From the NCBI GenBank assembly GCA_928722015.1, contig CAKMWI010000003.1, positions 1 to 64,000 of the forward strand: a DNA stretch of 64,000 nucleotides, written 5' to 3'. The notes under the pieces are model-generated. The model ran no database searches. It had not been told where the DNA came from and worked only from the letters and a program-made list of their open reading frames with translations. Positions 26,451-35,858 of this stretch are shown here, one piece after another. The position numbers were made by a program, and so were the translations under genes. This DNA is from Candidatus Gastranaerophilales bacterium. Its GTDB lineage: Bacteria > Cyanobacteriota > Vampirovibrionia > Gastranaerophilales > Gastranaerophilaceae. Position 1 is the first letter of the stretch, and each line of letters starts with the position of its first letter.

Positions 26451-26771
26451 CTACTTAACTTTACCCCGCAGAGCAAGAGTCAAACCAGCCATCAATGCAC
26501 TTAATACCCCTGAAGCCAATCCAATTATTCCGGATAACATAGCTCTTTTTGAGGATAAACTTTTTTTAAATTCGTCAACACTAATTTGACCATCCCACAT
26601 CTTGCCATCTTTAGTCCTGCCTCCAACAGGAATTTTTCCATCCTTTGCAAAAGATTTAGCTTGCTCTAAAGTAACTCTATCGAATTTAGACTGAAAAAAA
26701 TATGTTGAAGCCCCTCCTGTAACAACACCGACACCTGCCATTATACCAATACACTTTGAAACACTTACCAT
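26451..26771 (-). CDS. Small membrane protein of unknown function
   Basis: 106 residues. Hydrophobic segments at about 8-28 (CIGIMAGVGVVTGGASTYFF) and 80-100 (LSGIIGLASGVLSALMAGLT) flank a soluble middle with repeated KDGK (AKDGKIPVGGRTKDGKMWDG). The start is supported by AGGAGG eight bases upstream. Convergent with pfp. I do not recognise the family. Confidence 0.7.
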   Translation of the reverse strand: MVSVSKCIGIMAGVGVVTGGASTYFFQSKFDRVTLEQAKSFAKDGKIPVGGRTKDGKMWDGQISVDEFKKSLSSKRAMLSGIIGLASGVLSALMAGLTLALRGKVK

Positions 26772-26965
26772 TATTTTGCCTCCTGTAACTCCTGCCGTTA
26801 TTATACCAAAACAACTGTATTTTGGTGATTTGTAACAAAGATTTAAATTATAACTTAATACATGTGTATAACTTGCTTTTTTTCTTTGATAATCGTATTA
26901 TTATAAGGGTTAAGTTTTCTTAATTGAATATTTTATTTTTATGATTATTAGGGTACAATGAATCT

Positions 26966-27787
26966 ATGGTAACTGAGGAAAAATTATATTCGGATATCCC
27001 GCCGACTAAACTGAGAAATAAAGAGGAGAAATTTAAACCCGCAAAAACTAACAAGTTTTGGTTAACAATTGCAAGCTTATTTTTCTTTAATATGCTACAA
27101 AACAGGTTTTATGCTTTTCGCTACAATGGGGTAGAAAATTATACTCAACGAGACACCAAAACTCCTACAATTTTATTTGCACCGCACTGCAATTGGTGGG
27201 ATGGTATTGTCTTATATAATATTACACATAGAATTTGCCATAAAGAAATTCGTCTAATGGTTGAAGAATTAAATCGATTTCCACTCTTAAGAAGAGGGGG
27301 TGCATACTCTGTTAACAAAAAATCAGCACAATCTGCAATGAAAGCTTTACAATATTCTGTTGATGTATTAGGCGATTTGAGAAATGTGTTATGTATATTT
27401 CCTCAAGGAATTATCAGACCTCCGCACTTTAGACCATTCAAATTTCAAACAGGTTTAACTTATATTGCACAACGCGCAGTAAAAAAATATGGAAAAGTCA
27501 ATTTAATTCCTGTTTCTATAGACTATTGTTTTCTAAGAGATAATAGACCTGAAGTTATTGTAGACTTTGGAAAAAGAATTGAACTTACAGATCCAAATAT
27601 TGACAGAAAAGATTATACAAAATTTTTAGAAGCTCAACTTACAGAAACATGTGATGAACAATTCAAAAATATATCACAAGGCAATATGGATGACTATAAA
27701 ATTCTATTCAAACAACACCTAAAATGGTATCGACGTATTGAACAAAGATTAAAAAGTATTGACTTACCTGATGTTTCAGGAGTTTAA
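26966..27787 (+). CDS. PlsC-like 1-acyl-glycerol-phosphate acyltransferase
   Basis: 273 residues. It has the acyltransferase HX4D box (APHCNWWDGIVLYN), a second block VEELNRFPLLRRGGAYSVNK, a FPQG motif (LCIFPQGIIRPP, usual FPEG) and a later PVSIDYCFLRDNRPE block. Such enzymes transfer a second acyl chain to lysophosphatidate at the inner membrane; the substitution of Gln in FPxG and the lack of a strong N-terminal helix leave room for another acceptor. Stands alone, followed by a terminator. Confidence 0.78.
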   Translation: MVTEEKLYSDIPPTKLRNKEEKFKPAKTNKFWLTIASLFFFNMLQNRFYAFRYNGVENYTQRDTKTPTILFAPHCNWWDGIVLYNITHRICHKEIRLMVEELNRFPLLRRGGAYSVNKKSAQSAMKALQYSVDVLGDLRNVLCIFPQGIIRPPHFRPFKFQTGLTYIAQRAVKKYGKVNLIPVSIDYCFLRDNRPEVIVDFGKRIELTDPNIDRKDYTKFLEAQLTETCDEQFKNISQGNMDDYKILFKQHLKWYRRIEQRLKSIDLPDVSGV

Positions 27788-27821
27788 GTTTGGATTATTA
27801 ATATATTAAAAATTTTCTCTA

Positions 27822-27850
27822 CCTGACAAAAATTTTTTTATCAGGGTTTT
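27822..27850 (+). terminator. Terminator after the PlsC-like gene
   Basis: CCTGA (27822-27826) pairs with TCAGG (27841-27845) with additional A/T pairing inside and GTTTT after it. Short but in the right place. Confidence 0.55.
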
Positions 27851-27872
27851 AAACATACACAAAGGAGAAAAT

Positions 27873-28286
27873 ATGTATATATCACCAATCAGACCAAACT
27901 TTATTAATACAAATTACAATCACACAAACCGTCAACAACCGGCATTTAACGGTGCTCTGAGCAATGCTGAAATGGAACGAGTTCTAAAACTTTTGGCTAA
28001 TAAAAACACTGCTGTATTTGACAATTTTAATATAGAAAAGTTAAACCAAACAATGGAATCCTTATTAAAGAAATATGAAAGTCTCGGAATAAGAAGTATA
28101 GGTCTTCAAATAGTTCCTAATGAAGATTTACCAAAACTTCTTGGAAAAGATTTTGCCAAATATAATACAAAAGGTAAAATAGGTATTTGTGCTGCAGTAG
28201 GAGATAAATGTGCCCCAATCGAAAAAATGAATAATATCTATGAAGCCAGAACCTTCCTTGTAAAAGAAAATGAATTTAACAAATAA
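27873..28286 (+). CDS. Unrecognised 137-residue protein
   Basis: The start has AAAGGAGA upstream. The N-terminus MYISPIRPNFINTNYNHTNRQQPAFNG is polar and looks flexible; the remainder (ALSNAEMERVLKLLANKNTA ... SIGLQIVPNEDLPKLLGKDF) looks like a small alpha/beta domain. No membrane segment or signal peptide. It stands between a terminator and the convergent ispF. Function unknown. Confidence 0.65.
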   Translation: MYISPIRPNFINTNYNHTNRQQPAFNGALSNAEMERVLKLLANKNTAVFDNFNIEKLNQTMESLLKKYESLGIRSIGLQIVPNEDLPKLLGKDFAKYNTKGKIGICAAVGDKCAPIEKMNNIYEARTFLVKENEFNK

Positions 28287-28349
28287 TAAAAACTATAATT
28301 AACAGGTCAAATTTATCAGAATTTTTATATTTTGATATTAAAAATTCAT

Positions 28350-28829
28350 TTATATATTTTTTTCTAATAGAACTACAGCATTAGCTTCTATTGCAAGATT
28401 TTGCCCCACAGCATCAAGTTTTTCTTTTGTTTTAGCCTTTATAGAAATGTTTTCAGGCTGAAGTGCCAAAATTTTGCATAAAATAACTTTCATTTTTGGA
28501 ATATAAGGCATCATTTTAGGTGCCTGCGCAATAATATTACTATCAAGATTAACTATCGAGTATCCTTTTTCATTAATAAGTGTATAAACATGCTTTAATA
28601 AAATAGTACTATCAATATCTTTATACTTAGGATCAGTATCAGGAAACAATGTACCAATATCATCAAGAGCTAACGCTCCAAGAAGAGCATCAATTATTGC
28701 ATGAATCAAAACATCTGCATCAGAATGACCCAACAGTCCTTTTTCATGAGTAATTTTTACACCGCCAATAATTAAATCTCTACCTTCAATAAGTTTATGA
28801 ATATCATATCCCGTTCCGATTCTGTACAT
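28350..28829 (-). CDS. ispF: 2-C-methyl-D-erythritol 2,4-cyclodiphosphate synthase
   Basis: 159 residues. MEP-pathway enzyme that cyclises CDP-ME 2-phosphate to MEcPP. RIGTGYDIHKL supplies the zinc ligands Asp and His; GHSDADVLIHAIIDALLGAL adds the third His; DIGTLFPDTDPKYKDIDS and the end KAKTKEKLDAVGQ complete the family pattern. ispD is present separately at 42754, not adjacent as in many bacteria. Confidence 0.96.
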   Translation of the reverse strand: MYRIGTGYDIHKLIEGRDLIIGGVKITHEKGLLGHSDADVLIHAIIDALLGALALDDIGTLFPDTDPKYKDIDSTILLKHVYTLINEKGYSIVNLDSNIIAQAPKMMPYIPKMKVILCKILALQPENISIKAKTKEKLDAVGQNLAIEANAVVLLEKNI

Positions 28830-28915
28830 AATAACCTCATTTTCACATTAAGTATAGCACAGATTCCAATAATATGGTATTATATAGAATAATAGTACTA
28901 AAATAAGCGTCTTTT

Positions 28916-29269
28916 ATGGGAAATGAATACTTTAAAAATAGTGTAACGGTAACAAGATCAGTTACGGTACCGGAAATATCAACCAGCACCTCACAAGCAC
29001 CTGATTATTATTCAGATATTGATTTGCCATACTATTATTATTTTCCAACATTTGATTTTACACTTGGCTTTACACTTATAAGTCTTGGACTTATTGCAGC
29101 AGCCGTACAATTTATAATTTTTATATTTCTTGCAATAATAATAATCGCTTCAAAAAAAAATACGTATAAATGTGAACATTGCGGAGAAACTTTTAAAATA
29201 GATAAAGGTGTAAAACCTCAATATTGTAAAATATGCGGTGCAAACCTTAATCCACCAAAATGTCCGTAA
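28916..29269 (+). CDS. Small membrane protein with zinc ribbon tail
   Basis: 117 residues. A Ser/Thr/Val-rich N-terminus, an aromatic run (LPYYYYFPTFDF), one or two membrane helices (about 50-80) and then KCEHCGETFKIDKGVKPQYCKICGAN, a two-CxxC zinc ribbon facing the cytosol if the N-terminus is outside. The ribosome binding site is weak, so the start is uncertain. It ends three bases from the stop of the convergent acetyltransferase-like gene. Confidence 0.6.
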   Translation: MGNEYFKNSVTVTRSVTVPEISTSTSQAPDYYSDIDLPYYYYFPTFDFTLGFTLISLGLIAAAVQFIIFIFLAIIIIASKKNTYKCEHCGETFKIDKGVKPQYCKICGANLNPPKCP

Positions 29270-29271
29270 TT

Positions 29272-29841
29272 TTAAAGACAATGAAAGATTTCCGGAAATT
29301 TTCTTCTAAGTTCATAAAATTTATTAAACATTTTATCCTGATTTAAAACACATTTATCAATAAACATTGGTATATCCATCATACATTTATTATTTTCAAT
29401 TTGTTTATTCTGTTTGATACAATCATCAATATATTCTCTGGTTTTAGATGAATATTTATTAAAATCAAATCCCATTTTTCTAAAAAAAATATACGGAGGA
29501 TTCTGTTTATCAAAAACGGATGATGCTACTGTATGAATATTACCAAAACAAACTTTTCGAAAACTTTCTCTTTTAGCAATATTTATAAATGCCTTACCTA
29601 TGCCAACTCCTTTTTTGTAAGCAAATAGCCTATCAATAAAAAACGAACGATAAACATCAGCATTAGGAGAAAATCGACGATATTTATCATATATAACCTC
29701 AGGATATGCCTTCATTTCCCCAACCAACATACCCTCCTTATTTAGCATTTTATAAAAATACACCCCTGAAGTCTTACTTCTGTAAACATAAGTAATAAAA
29801 TCCGTAATTTTAGGAGATTTTAAAGGCGCAAACATTAACAT
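29272..29841 (-). CDS. GNAT-like acetyltransferase, putative (paralogue of 12509-13081)
   Basis: 189 residues. DRLFAYKKGVGIGKAFINIA resembles GNAT motif A (GxGxGKxxI), and PPYIFFRKMGFDFNK resembles motif B. The plan of the protein matches the 190-residue gene at 12509: N-terminal VY...FYK strand region, motif A near the middle, FYRKYGM or FFRKMGF, then a charged tail. Substrate unknown. Confidence 0.5.
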   Translation of the reverse strand: MLMFAPLKSPKITDFITYVYRSKTSGVYFYKMLNKEGMLVGEMKAYPEVIYDKYRRFSPNADVYRSFFIDRLFAYKKGVGIGKAFINIAKRESFRKVCFGNIHTVASSVFDKQNPPYIFFRKMGFDFNKYSSKTREYIDDCIKQNKQIENNKCMMDIPMFIDKCVLNQDKMFNKFYELRRKFPEIFHCL

Positions 29842-29988
29842 AATATATGTATTAAAACAAAACAGATAAATTTTTGCACATATACATACAATATTGTAAA
29901 AAAATAATAATATTCAATCAGAATTATTATTTTAGTATTATAATAATTTAAAGAAGTAGAGAAGATATAAATAGTAGGGATAAGAATT

Positions 29989-31398
29989 TTGAAAAATAAA
30001 TATCATTTTATAGCAATTGGCGGAGTTGGAATGAGCGGACTGGCAAAATATTTGTTACAAAATGGCTATGAAGTTTCAGGCTCAGATATCTGCGATAGCA
30101 AATACGTTCAAGAAGTAAAAAGACTTGGAGCAAAAGTTACAATAGGACATAATGCCGATAATGTACCACAAAATTGTATTGTAGTAGCAAGTACAGCAAT
30201 ACGGGATAATAATCCGGAAATCCAAAGAGCAAAACAATTAGGACTACCTATATGGCATCGTTCAGATTTGCTTGCAGAAATCTCAAAAGATGAAAAATAT
30301 TTTATCGGATTTTCAGGAACACATGGCAAAACAACCACCAGCGGTTTATGTTCTTATGTCATGGAAAAAGCAGGATTAAAACCATCATATATAGTTGGCG
30401 GAATAATTCCAGAAATTAATACTAATGCTAATTCAACACAAGACAAATTTTTCATAGCAGAATTGGATGAAAGTGATGGTACAATAGTTAAGTATTCTCC
30501 AAATTTAGTTGTTGTTAACAATTTAGAACCAGACCATTTAGATTTTTATAAAAACGGACTTGAATCAATTCTTGAAACATTTGAAGTCTTTTTATCCAAT
30601 CTTCGTAAAAACGCTATTGTAATGGCAAATACTGACAATGAAGGTGTAAAAAGACTTGTTAAATACTTTTCAGAACATACGTTGGCAAATAATGCGAAAT
30701 TTGTAACTTATTCAATCGGAGGAAATACAAACTATTGTGCAAAAAATATTCATTACTCCGAAGATTTTACAACTTTTGATATATTTTATGATGGTAAGTT
30801 CCAAACAACTTTAAAAATTTCATTAAAAGGTGTACACAATGTATACAATTCACTTGCAGTATGGGGTAGTTTACACCAGTCAAAAATTAACATGGAACTT
30901 GTCAACAAACATTTTGCAACATTTTGCGGTATGGGAAGAAGATTTCAAAAAATAGGAGAATTTGACGGCATATCTATATATGATGATTACGCCCACCATC
31001 CGACAGAAATCAAAGCAACACTTTCTTCTTCAAAATCTTTCAAAAATAGAAATGTAATCGCAGTATTCCAACCACACAGATACACAAGGTTACAAAATCT
31101 ATGGAATGAATTTATGGGAGCATTTTCAGATGTAGACAGAGTTATTGTAACAGATGTATATGCAGCCAGCGAAGATCCGATTGAAGGAGTTAATTCTGTA
31201 GCATTTACCAATGAATTAAAAGAAAAAATTGATATTCCGTGTGAAAATATTCCGGGAGATATGAAAAATGTAGCAAAAAAATTATTCCCGACCCTAAAAT
31301 CCGGAGATATAATAATCGGCCTCGGGGCAGGAACAATTACAAATTTAGGAAAAGAATTGTTAGCTCTGAACGAGGAGAAAGTAAAGGTTGGGAATTAA
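29989..31398 (+). CDS. murC: UDP-N-acetylmuramate-L-alanine ligase
   Basis: 469 residues. It adds L-Ala to UDP-MurNAc in the cytoplasm. HFIAIGGVGMSGLAKYLLQ is the UDP-binding Rossmann start; GFSGTHGKTTTSGLCSYV the ATP loop; AELDESDGT and NNLEPDHLDFY the metal-binding region; YDDYAHHPTEIKATL the C-terminal motif. The start is TTG with AGGGA upstream, as homology requires. First gene of a six-gene run (murC-murB-ddl-ftsQ-polyprenyl synthase-lepB); it overlaps murB by 11 bases. Confidence 0.97.
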   Translation: MKNKYHFIAIGGVGMSGLAKYLLQNGYEVSGSDICDSKYVQEVKRLGAKVTIGHNADNVPQNCIVVASTAIRDNNPEIQRAKQLGLPIWHRSDLLAEISKDEKYFIGFSGTHGKTTTSGLCSYVMEKAGLKPSYIVGGIIPEINTNANSTQDKFFIAELDESDGTIVKYSPNLVVVNNLEPDHLDFYKNGLESILETFEVFLSNLRKNAIVMANTDNEGVKRLVKYFSEHTLANNAKFVTYSIGGNTNYCAKNIHYSEDFTTFDIFYDGKFQTTLKISLKGVHNVYNSLAVWGSLHQSKINMELVNKHFATFCGMGRRFQKIGEFDGISIYDDYAHHPTEIKATLSSSKSFKNRNVIAVFQPHRYTRLQNLWNEFMGAFSDVDRVIVTDVYAASEDPIEGVNSVAFTNELKEKIDIPCENIPGDMKNVAKKLFPTLKSGDIIIGLGAGTITNLGKELLALNEEKVKVGN

Positions 31399-32287
31399 TT
31401 CTGAAAAAAATTTTGATATAAAAAATTTAACTTCTTTCAAAACCGGAGGGAAAATAGCAGAAGTATTTTTTCCTGAAAATATTGATGAATTTACTGAAAT
31501 TTTGAAACAAAATCCAAACATTAAAGTTTTCGGCAATTTGTCAAACACCCTGATATCTGACAGCGGTTATGACGGAAAAATAATTTTAACAAAAAAAATG
31601 AATAAAATAAAAATCTCCGGAAATAAAGTAATAGCAGGTTGTGGAGTCAAAGGACCAAAACTTGCTCAAGAAGTGTGTACTTACGGCCTTTCCGGATTGG
31701 AATTTATGATAGGCTTTCCAGGTTCAATCGGTGGAGAAGTATACATGAATGCCTCAGCAAATTCTCAATCCATCAGCGACTGTTTAACGTTCGTTACTTG
31801 CTACTCTGATATAGGATTAATCAAACTATCAAAAGATGAAATGAATTTTAGTTATAGAACTTCAAGATGCCAAAATGAAAATTTAATTGTTCTTGAAGCT
31901 GAATTTGAACTTTCTCCTAAAAATATAACCGAAATAAAAACAAAAATGGATGAAAATCTTAGCTTTAGAAAATCTCATCAACCATCTTTAGCACTACCAA
32001 ACTGTGGAAGTATATTTAAAAATCCAAAAAATAATTCCGCAGGAAGACTCTTAGATTCAGTCGGAGCAAAACAGCTAAATTGCGGTGGCGTAAAAGTGTG
32101 GGAAAATCATGCAAACTTCATTGTAAATATTCGAGCGGGTAGCTCAACAGATATTCTGGAACTAATGTGCAAGATGAGACAAAAAGTCAAAGAAGAATAT
32201 AATATAGAATTAGAACCGGAAATAAGATATTTAGGCGGAAATAACGAAAAGGAAAATGAATTATGCAAAATATTGTACAAAAAATAA
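31388..32287 (+). CDS. murB: UDP-N-acetylenolpyruvoylglucosamine reductase
   Basis: 299 residues. FAD enzyme that reduces UDP-GlcNAc-enolpyruvate to UDP-MurNAc. TSFKTGGKI begins the FAD fold; GFPGSIGGEVYMNASA and FSYRTSRCQ are active-site blocks; PNCGSIFKNP contains the catalytic region and AKQLNCGGVKVWENHANFIVN the end of the substrate domain. The start is TTG, with AGGAG 11 bases upstream, inside murC. It overlaps ddl by 25 bases. Confidence 0.96.
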   Translation: MGINSEKNFDIKNLTSFKTGGKIAEVFFPENIDEFTEILKQNPNIKVFGNLSNTLISDSGYDGKIILTKKMNKIKISGNKVIAGCGVKGPKLAQEVCTYGLSGLEFMIGFPGSIGGEVYMNASANSQSISDCLTFVTCYSDIGLIKLSKDEMNFSYRTSRCQNENLIVLEAEFELSPKNITEIKTKMDENLSFRKSHQPSLALPNCGSIFKNPKNNSAGRLLDSVGAKQLNCGGVKVWENHANFIVNIRAGSSTDILELMCKMRQKVKEEYNIELEPEIRYLGGNNEKENELCKILYKK

Positions 32288-33216
32288 ATAAAGAAGCAAA
32301 AATAGCAGTGCTATGCGGCGGAATGTCCTCTGAAGCTGAAATATCAAGACGTTCAGGTAAAGGTTGCTTTGCCGCTTTGCAAAGACTTGGTTACAAAAAT
32401 TCTGAACTTGTTGAAGTTGATGAAAACATTGCTCAAAAACTTAAAGAAGGAAAATATGATTATGCTTATACCGTATTACACGGAAAATACGGAGAAGACG
32501 GATGCATACAAGGTATTTTGGAAATTTTAAAAATACCTTACACCGGTTGTGGAGTTATGGCTTCAGCCATCTGCATGAATAAGGAATTTACTAAACGAAT
32601 TCTTTCTACATGTCCTGATATACCTCTTGCAAAATCGACTTTTGTTCAAAAGGGTGAAGATGTTATGGAAAAAACCAGAGAACTACAATTCCCGGTATTT
32701 ACAAAACCGGTATGCGAAGGTTCCAGTTTTGGAATGACAAAAGTAAATTCAAAAGAAGAATTAAAAGCAGCTTATGAAGAAGCTATAAAGTATAATGATG
32801 ATGTTTTGATTGAAGAATTCATTGATGGTGTATTCATGACTGTCGGTGTTCTGGAGCAGGACGGAGAGGCTTTTGCAACCGAAATTCTCGAAATCAGAAC
32901 AAAACATGAATGGTATGACTATGAATCTAAATACACTCCTGGAATGAGTGAATTTATTCTTCCGGCAGCGTTAGATGAATCACAGACTAAAAAAGTCAAA
33001 GAAATAGCTGTTAAAGCTCACAAAACAGCCGGTTGTAACGGATTTTCAAGAGTTGATTTCATGGTAGGAAAAAATGGCATACCTTATGTTATTGAAATTA
33101 ATACTTCACCAGGGATGACAGATACAAGTGATTTACCGGCACAAGCCAAAGCTATGGGAATCAGTTATGATCAATTGGTTCAAATTATCTTAAATGGGGC
33201 AGGATTAAATAAATAA
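32263..33216 (+). CDS. ddl: D-alanine-D-alanine ligase
   Basis: 317 residues. ATP-grasp enzyme making D-Ala-D-Ala for the peptidoglycan stem. VLCGGMSSEAEISRRSGKG, HGKYGEDGCIQGILE, PVFTKPVCEGSSFGMTKV, EEFIDG and FSRVDFMVGKNG with VIEINTSPGMT (metal ligands) are all present. It starts inside murB and its stop overlaps the ftsQ start (TAATG). CEGSSFG with YTGCGVMA fits a D-Ala-D-Ala rather than a clear D-lactate ligase, though that is inferred. Confidence 0.96.
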   Translation: MQNIVQKINKEAKIAVLCGGMSSEAEISRRSGKGCFAALQRLGYKNSELVEVDENIAQKLKEGKYDYAYTVLHGKYGEDGCIQGILEILKIPYTGCGVMASAICMNKEFTKRILSTCPDIPLAKSTFVQKGEDVMEKTRELQFPVFTKPVCEGSSFGMTKVNSKEELKAAYEEAIKYNDDVLIEEFIDGVFMTVGVLEQDGEAFATEILEIRTKHEWYDYESKYTPGMSEFILPAALDESQTKKVKEIAVKAHKTAGCNGFSRVDFMVGKNGIPYVIEINTSPGMTDTSDLPAQAKAMGISYDQLVQIILNGAGLNK

Positions 33217-34106
33217 TGACCGAAAAAGATAACGACAATGCAAAATATACAGAAGAATCTCAAGACGAATTTGCTCTTGCCAAACATTCTGTAAAACACA
33301 AACAAATTGAAAGAAAGATTCGCAAAAAACGGAAAAAAATAAACCGGATGAAATCTTTCTTACGATTTATTGTGTCTATATTGTTGATTCTTGCGGCTTA
33401 TCAGTTTTTCAAATTACCGCAATGGTACCTCCCACAAGATGCATTTACCAAAAATGATAGCAAAACTATAGAAATTATAAACAATAAAATTGTACCAACA
33501 CCTATTATTTATCAAGCAATGCGCGGGTTATATGTTCCAAAGCTGCCAATATTTTTGGTCAGTGTAAAACCTATTAAACAAGAATTGTTTAAAATTCCAG
33601 TTATAAAAAATATATATGTACGCAGATACGGCTTTCCTGCTAGAATACAAATTATTATTAGAGAAAGAATTCCAATAGCAATAATTAAAACTGACCTTAA
33701 AGCCAAACCCGTTGCGTTTTTTACCTCTGATGGAATCCTAATTACTAATAAAAATTATATGAATCTTGCAGAAACAAAATCTGCATTAAAAATTTTAACA
33801 AGAAGTTTCCATACAGGGAAAGGCTTGACCGTAAAAAAAATTCGATATGTTGAAAAAATAGTAAAAGCGGTTGAGACATATTCAGGAGAAAAGGTGGAAT
33901 ACATTGATATGCGTAATCCCAATGATGTTTATGTGAAAATTCATACTACAAGTATAAGATTAGGGGCATTAGACAGCACGGTTTTTGAAAGAATAAAAAG
34001 AATCTACACAATATTACCACAAATTGAAGAAGTAGATGCCCAGATTAAATATATAGATTTAAGCTGGGATAAGGTAAACTATTTAAAACTGAAAAAAGCA
34101 AAATAA
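33216..34106 (+). CDS. ftsQ: Cell division protein FtsQ/DivIB-like (POTRA)
   Basis: 296 residues. A basic cytoplasmic N-terminus (KQIERKIRKKRKKINRMK), a single membrane helix (about 48-64, FLRFIVSILLILAAYQFF), then a POTRA-like domain with IKQELFKIPVIKNIYVRRYG and RIQIIIRERIPIAII. The end (about 190-290) fits the FtsQ beta domain. It lies just after ddl, the classic ftsQ position. It bridges early and late divisome parts. Sequence divergence is high, so the call rests on topology and context; ftsA and ftsZ do not follow. Confidence 0.82.
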   Translation: MTEKDNDNAKYTEESQDEFALAKHSVKHKQIERKIRKKRKKINRMKSFLRFIVSILLILAAYQFFKLPQWYLPQDAFTKNDSKTIEIINNKIVPTPIIYQAMRGLYVPKLPIFLVSVKPIKQELFKIPVIKNIYVRRYGFPARIQIIIRERIPIAIIKTDLKAKPVAFFTSDGILITNKNYMNLAETKSALKILTRSFHTGKGLTVKKIRYVEKIVKAVETYSGEKVEYIDMRNPNDVYVKIHTTSIRLGALDSTVFERIKRIYTILPQIEEVDAQIKYIDLSWDKVNYLKLKKAK

Positions 34107-34107
34107 A

Positions 34108-34989
34108 ATGAACTTTAATAAACAATATAACAAAATAAAAAATCTTGCATCACAAGAACTCTCACTTATTGAAGATAAAATGGCATCTTCAATACAAGTT
34201 GCTGAACCTTTAAAAAGTCATATAATCCAATTTTTAAAAGCTCCTTCAAAAAGAATTCGCCCATTACTGCCAATTTTATATACAAAAGCAACAGGCAAAG
34301 ACTTAACAGATAAACAATTAGAACTTTTAACAATAGTAGAACTGGTTCATAATGCGTCATTAATTCATGATGATATTATTGATGAAAGTGAATTACGTCG
34401 GGGGCAGAAAACAACCTGTGAAGAATTTGATAATAAACTCGCTGTTATTGCAGGAGATTATATTTTATCAGTTGCAATGGAAAAAATTGCAAAAATTAAT
34501 TCAAATGAAATTCTTCAAAGATTCGCATATACACTCAACAGAATGTGCATAGGAGAAATTAATCAAAATTTCAACAGATTCAAAATCGGAACAATTGATG
34601 AATATATTGAAAAATCAAAAAACAAAACAGCCTATCTTTTTGAAACAGCATTAGTCTGCTGTGCTATACTTTCCAAAGAAAAATTAAATTTGGATGAAAT
34701 AAGCAAACTCGGAATAAACATTGGAATAGCTTTCCAAATAAGAGATGACATAACCAATTTAACAAAAACAGATTCTTCAAAACCTGCAAATAATGATATA
34801 GCAGAAGGGATTTATAATGCACCTGTTATATACGCACAAAGTCCAGAAAACTATATATCAGGTATTGAAAAAACCAAAACTTTGTTAAATAATTATATTC
34901 AAGAAGCGATTGAGCAAATTAAAAATCTACCTGAAAATCAATATAAAACAGCATTAAAAGAGTTTTTGGAGCTTTTAAATAATGAATAA
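34108..34989 (+). CDS. Polyprenyl diphosphate synthase (altered second Asp motif)
   Basis: 293 residues. Trans-prenyltransferase that extends isoprenoid diphosphates. KRIRPLL binds IPP; the first aspartate motif is intact (HDDIIDESELRRG, about residue 88), with Ala five residues before it, which fits a long-chain product. The second motif reads RDDITN (about 212-217) instead of DDxxD, so the last Asp is Asn. The usual Lys after it is shifted (SSKPANNDIAEG). Starts one base after ftsQ and overlaps lepB by eight. The product may feed a quinone side chain or a lipid carrier. Confidence 0.87.
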   Translation: MNFNKQYNKIKNLASQELSLIEDKMASSIQVAEPLKSHIIQFLKAPSKRIRPLLPILYTKATGKDLTDKQLELLTIVELVHNASLIHDDIIDESELRRGQKTTCEEFDNKLAVIAGDYILSVAMEKIAKINSNEILQRFAYTLNRMCIGEINQNFNRFKIGTIDEYIEKSKNKTAYLFETALVCCAILSKEKLNLDEISKLGINIGIAFQIRDDITNLTKTDSSKPANNDIAEGIYNAPVIYAQSPENYISGIEKTKTLLNNYIQEAIEQIKNLPENQYKTALKEFLELLNNE

Positions 34990-35773
34990 ATTTACACAAA
35001 TGTGGGAAAATTATAAAACAAGAATAAAAGAACAACAAGATGCATCCTGGATGCATTTTAAAGCAAAGCTTCCGGAAAAAATACAACTAAAACTTGACAA
35101 AATAGAAGAGCTATACAAAAACTATAAAGAAAGTGCTGCATGTGAAGTTATTGAAACAGTAGTATTTGTACTTGTTATGGTAATTATCATAAGATTTTTT
35201 ATAGGAGAAATACGGTGGATACCTTCAGCATCAATGCATCCCACATTACTTGAAGGAGACAGAATTGTTGTTGAAAGATATTCAAGATTTTTCACAGGGC
35301 CACAGCGTGGAGATATAATGGTATTCTACCCTCCATCAACGCACCTTTCAAAAAAAATAATACCTCTATTCTCACGCCTAACAGGATTTTGGTGTAATGA
35401 TATAGCATATATAAAACGAGTTGTAGGACTTCCAGGAGACAAAATTGAAATCAAACAGGAGAAAGACGGCTCTGCGTATGTTTATATAAATGACAAAAAA
35501 TACGAAGAAGATTATATTCAAAGCATTTATGGATACCCGCCTTGTCCGGATAAAGATACAAATAAACTTCTTTTAATGAGTGATCAGGTTATGAAATGCG
35601 GACCTTTTAAATTAGATAACGACAGTTATTTTATGATGGGGGATAACAGAGAAAATTCTCAAGACAGCAGATACTGGGGAACATTGAAAAAAGACCGATT
35701 TATTGGACGTGCTGTTGTTGTATTCTGGCCAATTAAGAGAATGAAAGTCCTCCATAGATTACAACAAAAATAA
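34982..35773 (+). CDS. lepB: Signal peptidase I
   Basis: 263 residues. It cleaves signal peptides of exported proteins at the outer face of the membrane. An unusually long charged N-terminus (about 1-54) precedes one membrane helix (about 56-74). The catalytic Ser is in IPSASMHPTLLEGD (Ser84) and the Lys in YIKRVVGLPGDKIEI (Lys145); MMGDNRENSQDSRYWG is box E. Last gene of the murC operon. The exported proteins here (beta-propeller, TPR, small signal-peptide genes) are likely substrates; the pilins need a different peptidase. Confidence 0.95.
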   Translation: MNKFTQMWENYKTRIKEQQDASWMHFKAKLPEKIQLKLDKIEELYKNYKESAACEVIETVVFVLVMVIIIRFFIGEIRWIPSASMHPTLLEGDRIVVERYSRFFTGPQRGDIMVFYPPSTHLSKKIIPLFSRLTGFWCNDIAYIKRVVGLPGDKIEIKQEKDGSAYVYINDKKYEEDYIQSIYGYPPCPDKDTNKLLLMSDQVMKCGPFKLDNDSYFMMGDNRENSQDSRYWGTLKKDRFIGRAVVVFWPIKRMKVLHRLQQK

Positions 35774-35858
35774 ATTACAGAGTCAATAATATGCAACAAT
35801 ATAACAAAAACTGAAAAGAAATCTGGCAAATTTATTTATTTTCTTATTTAATATTTAT

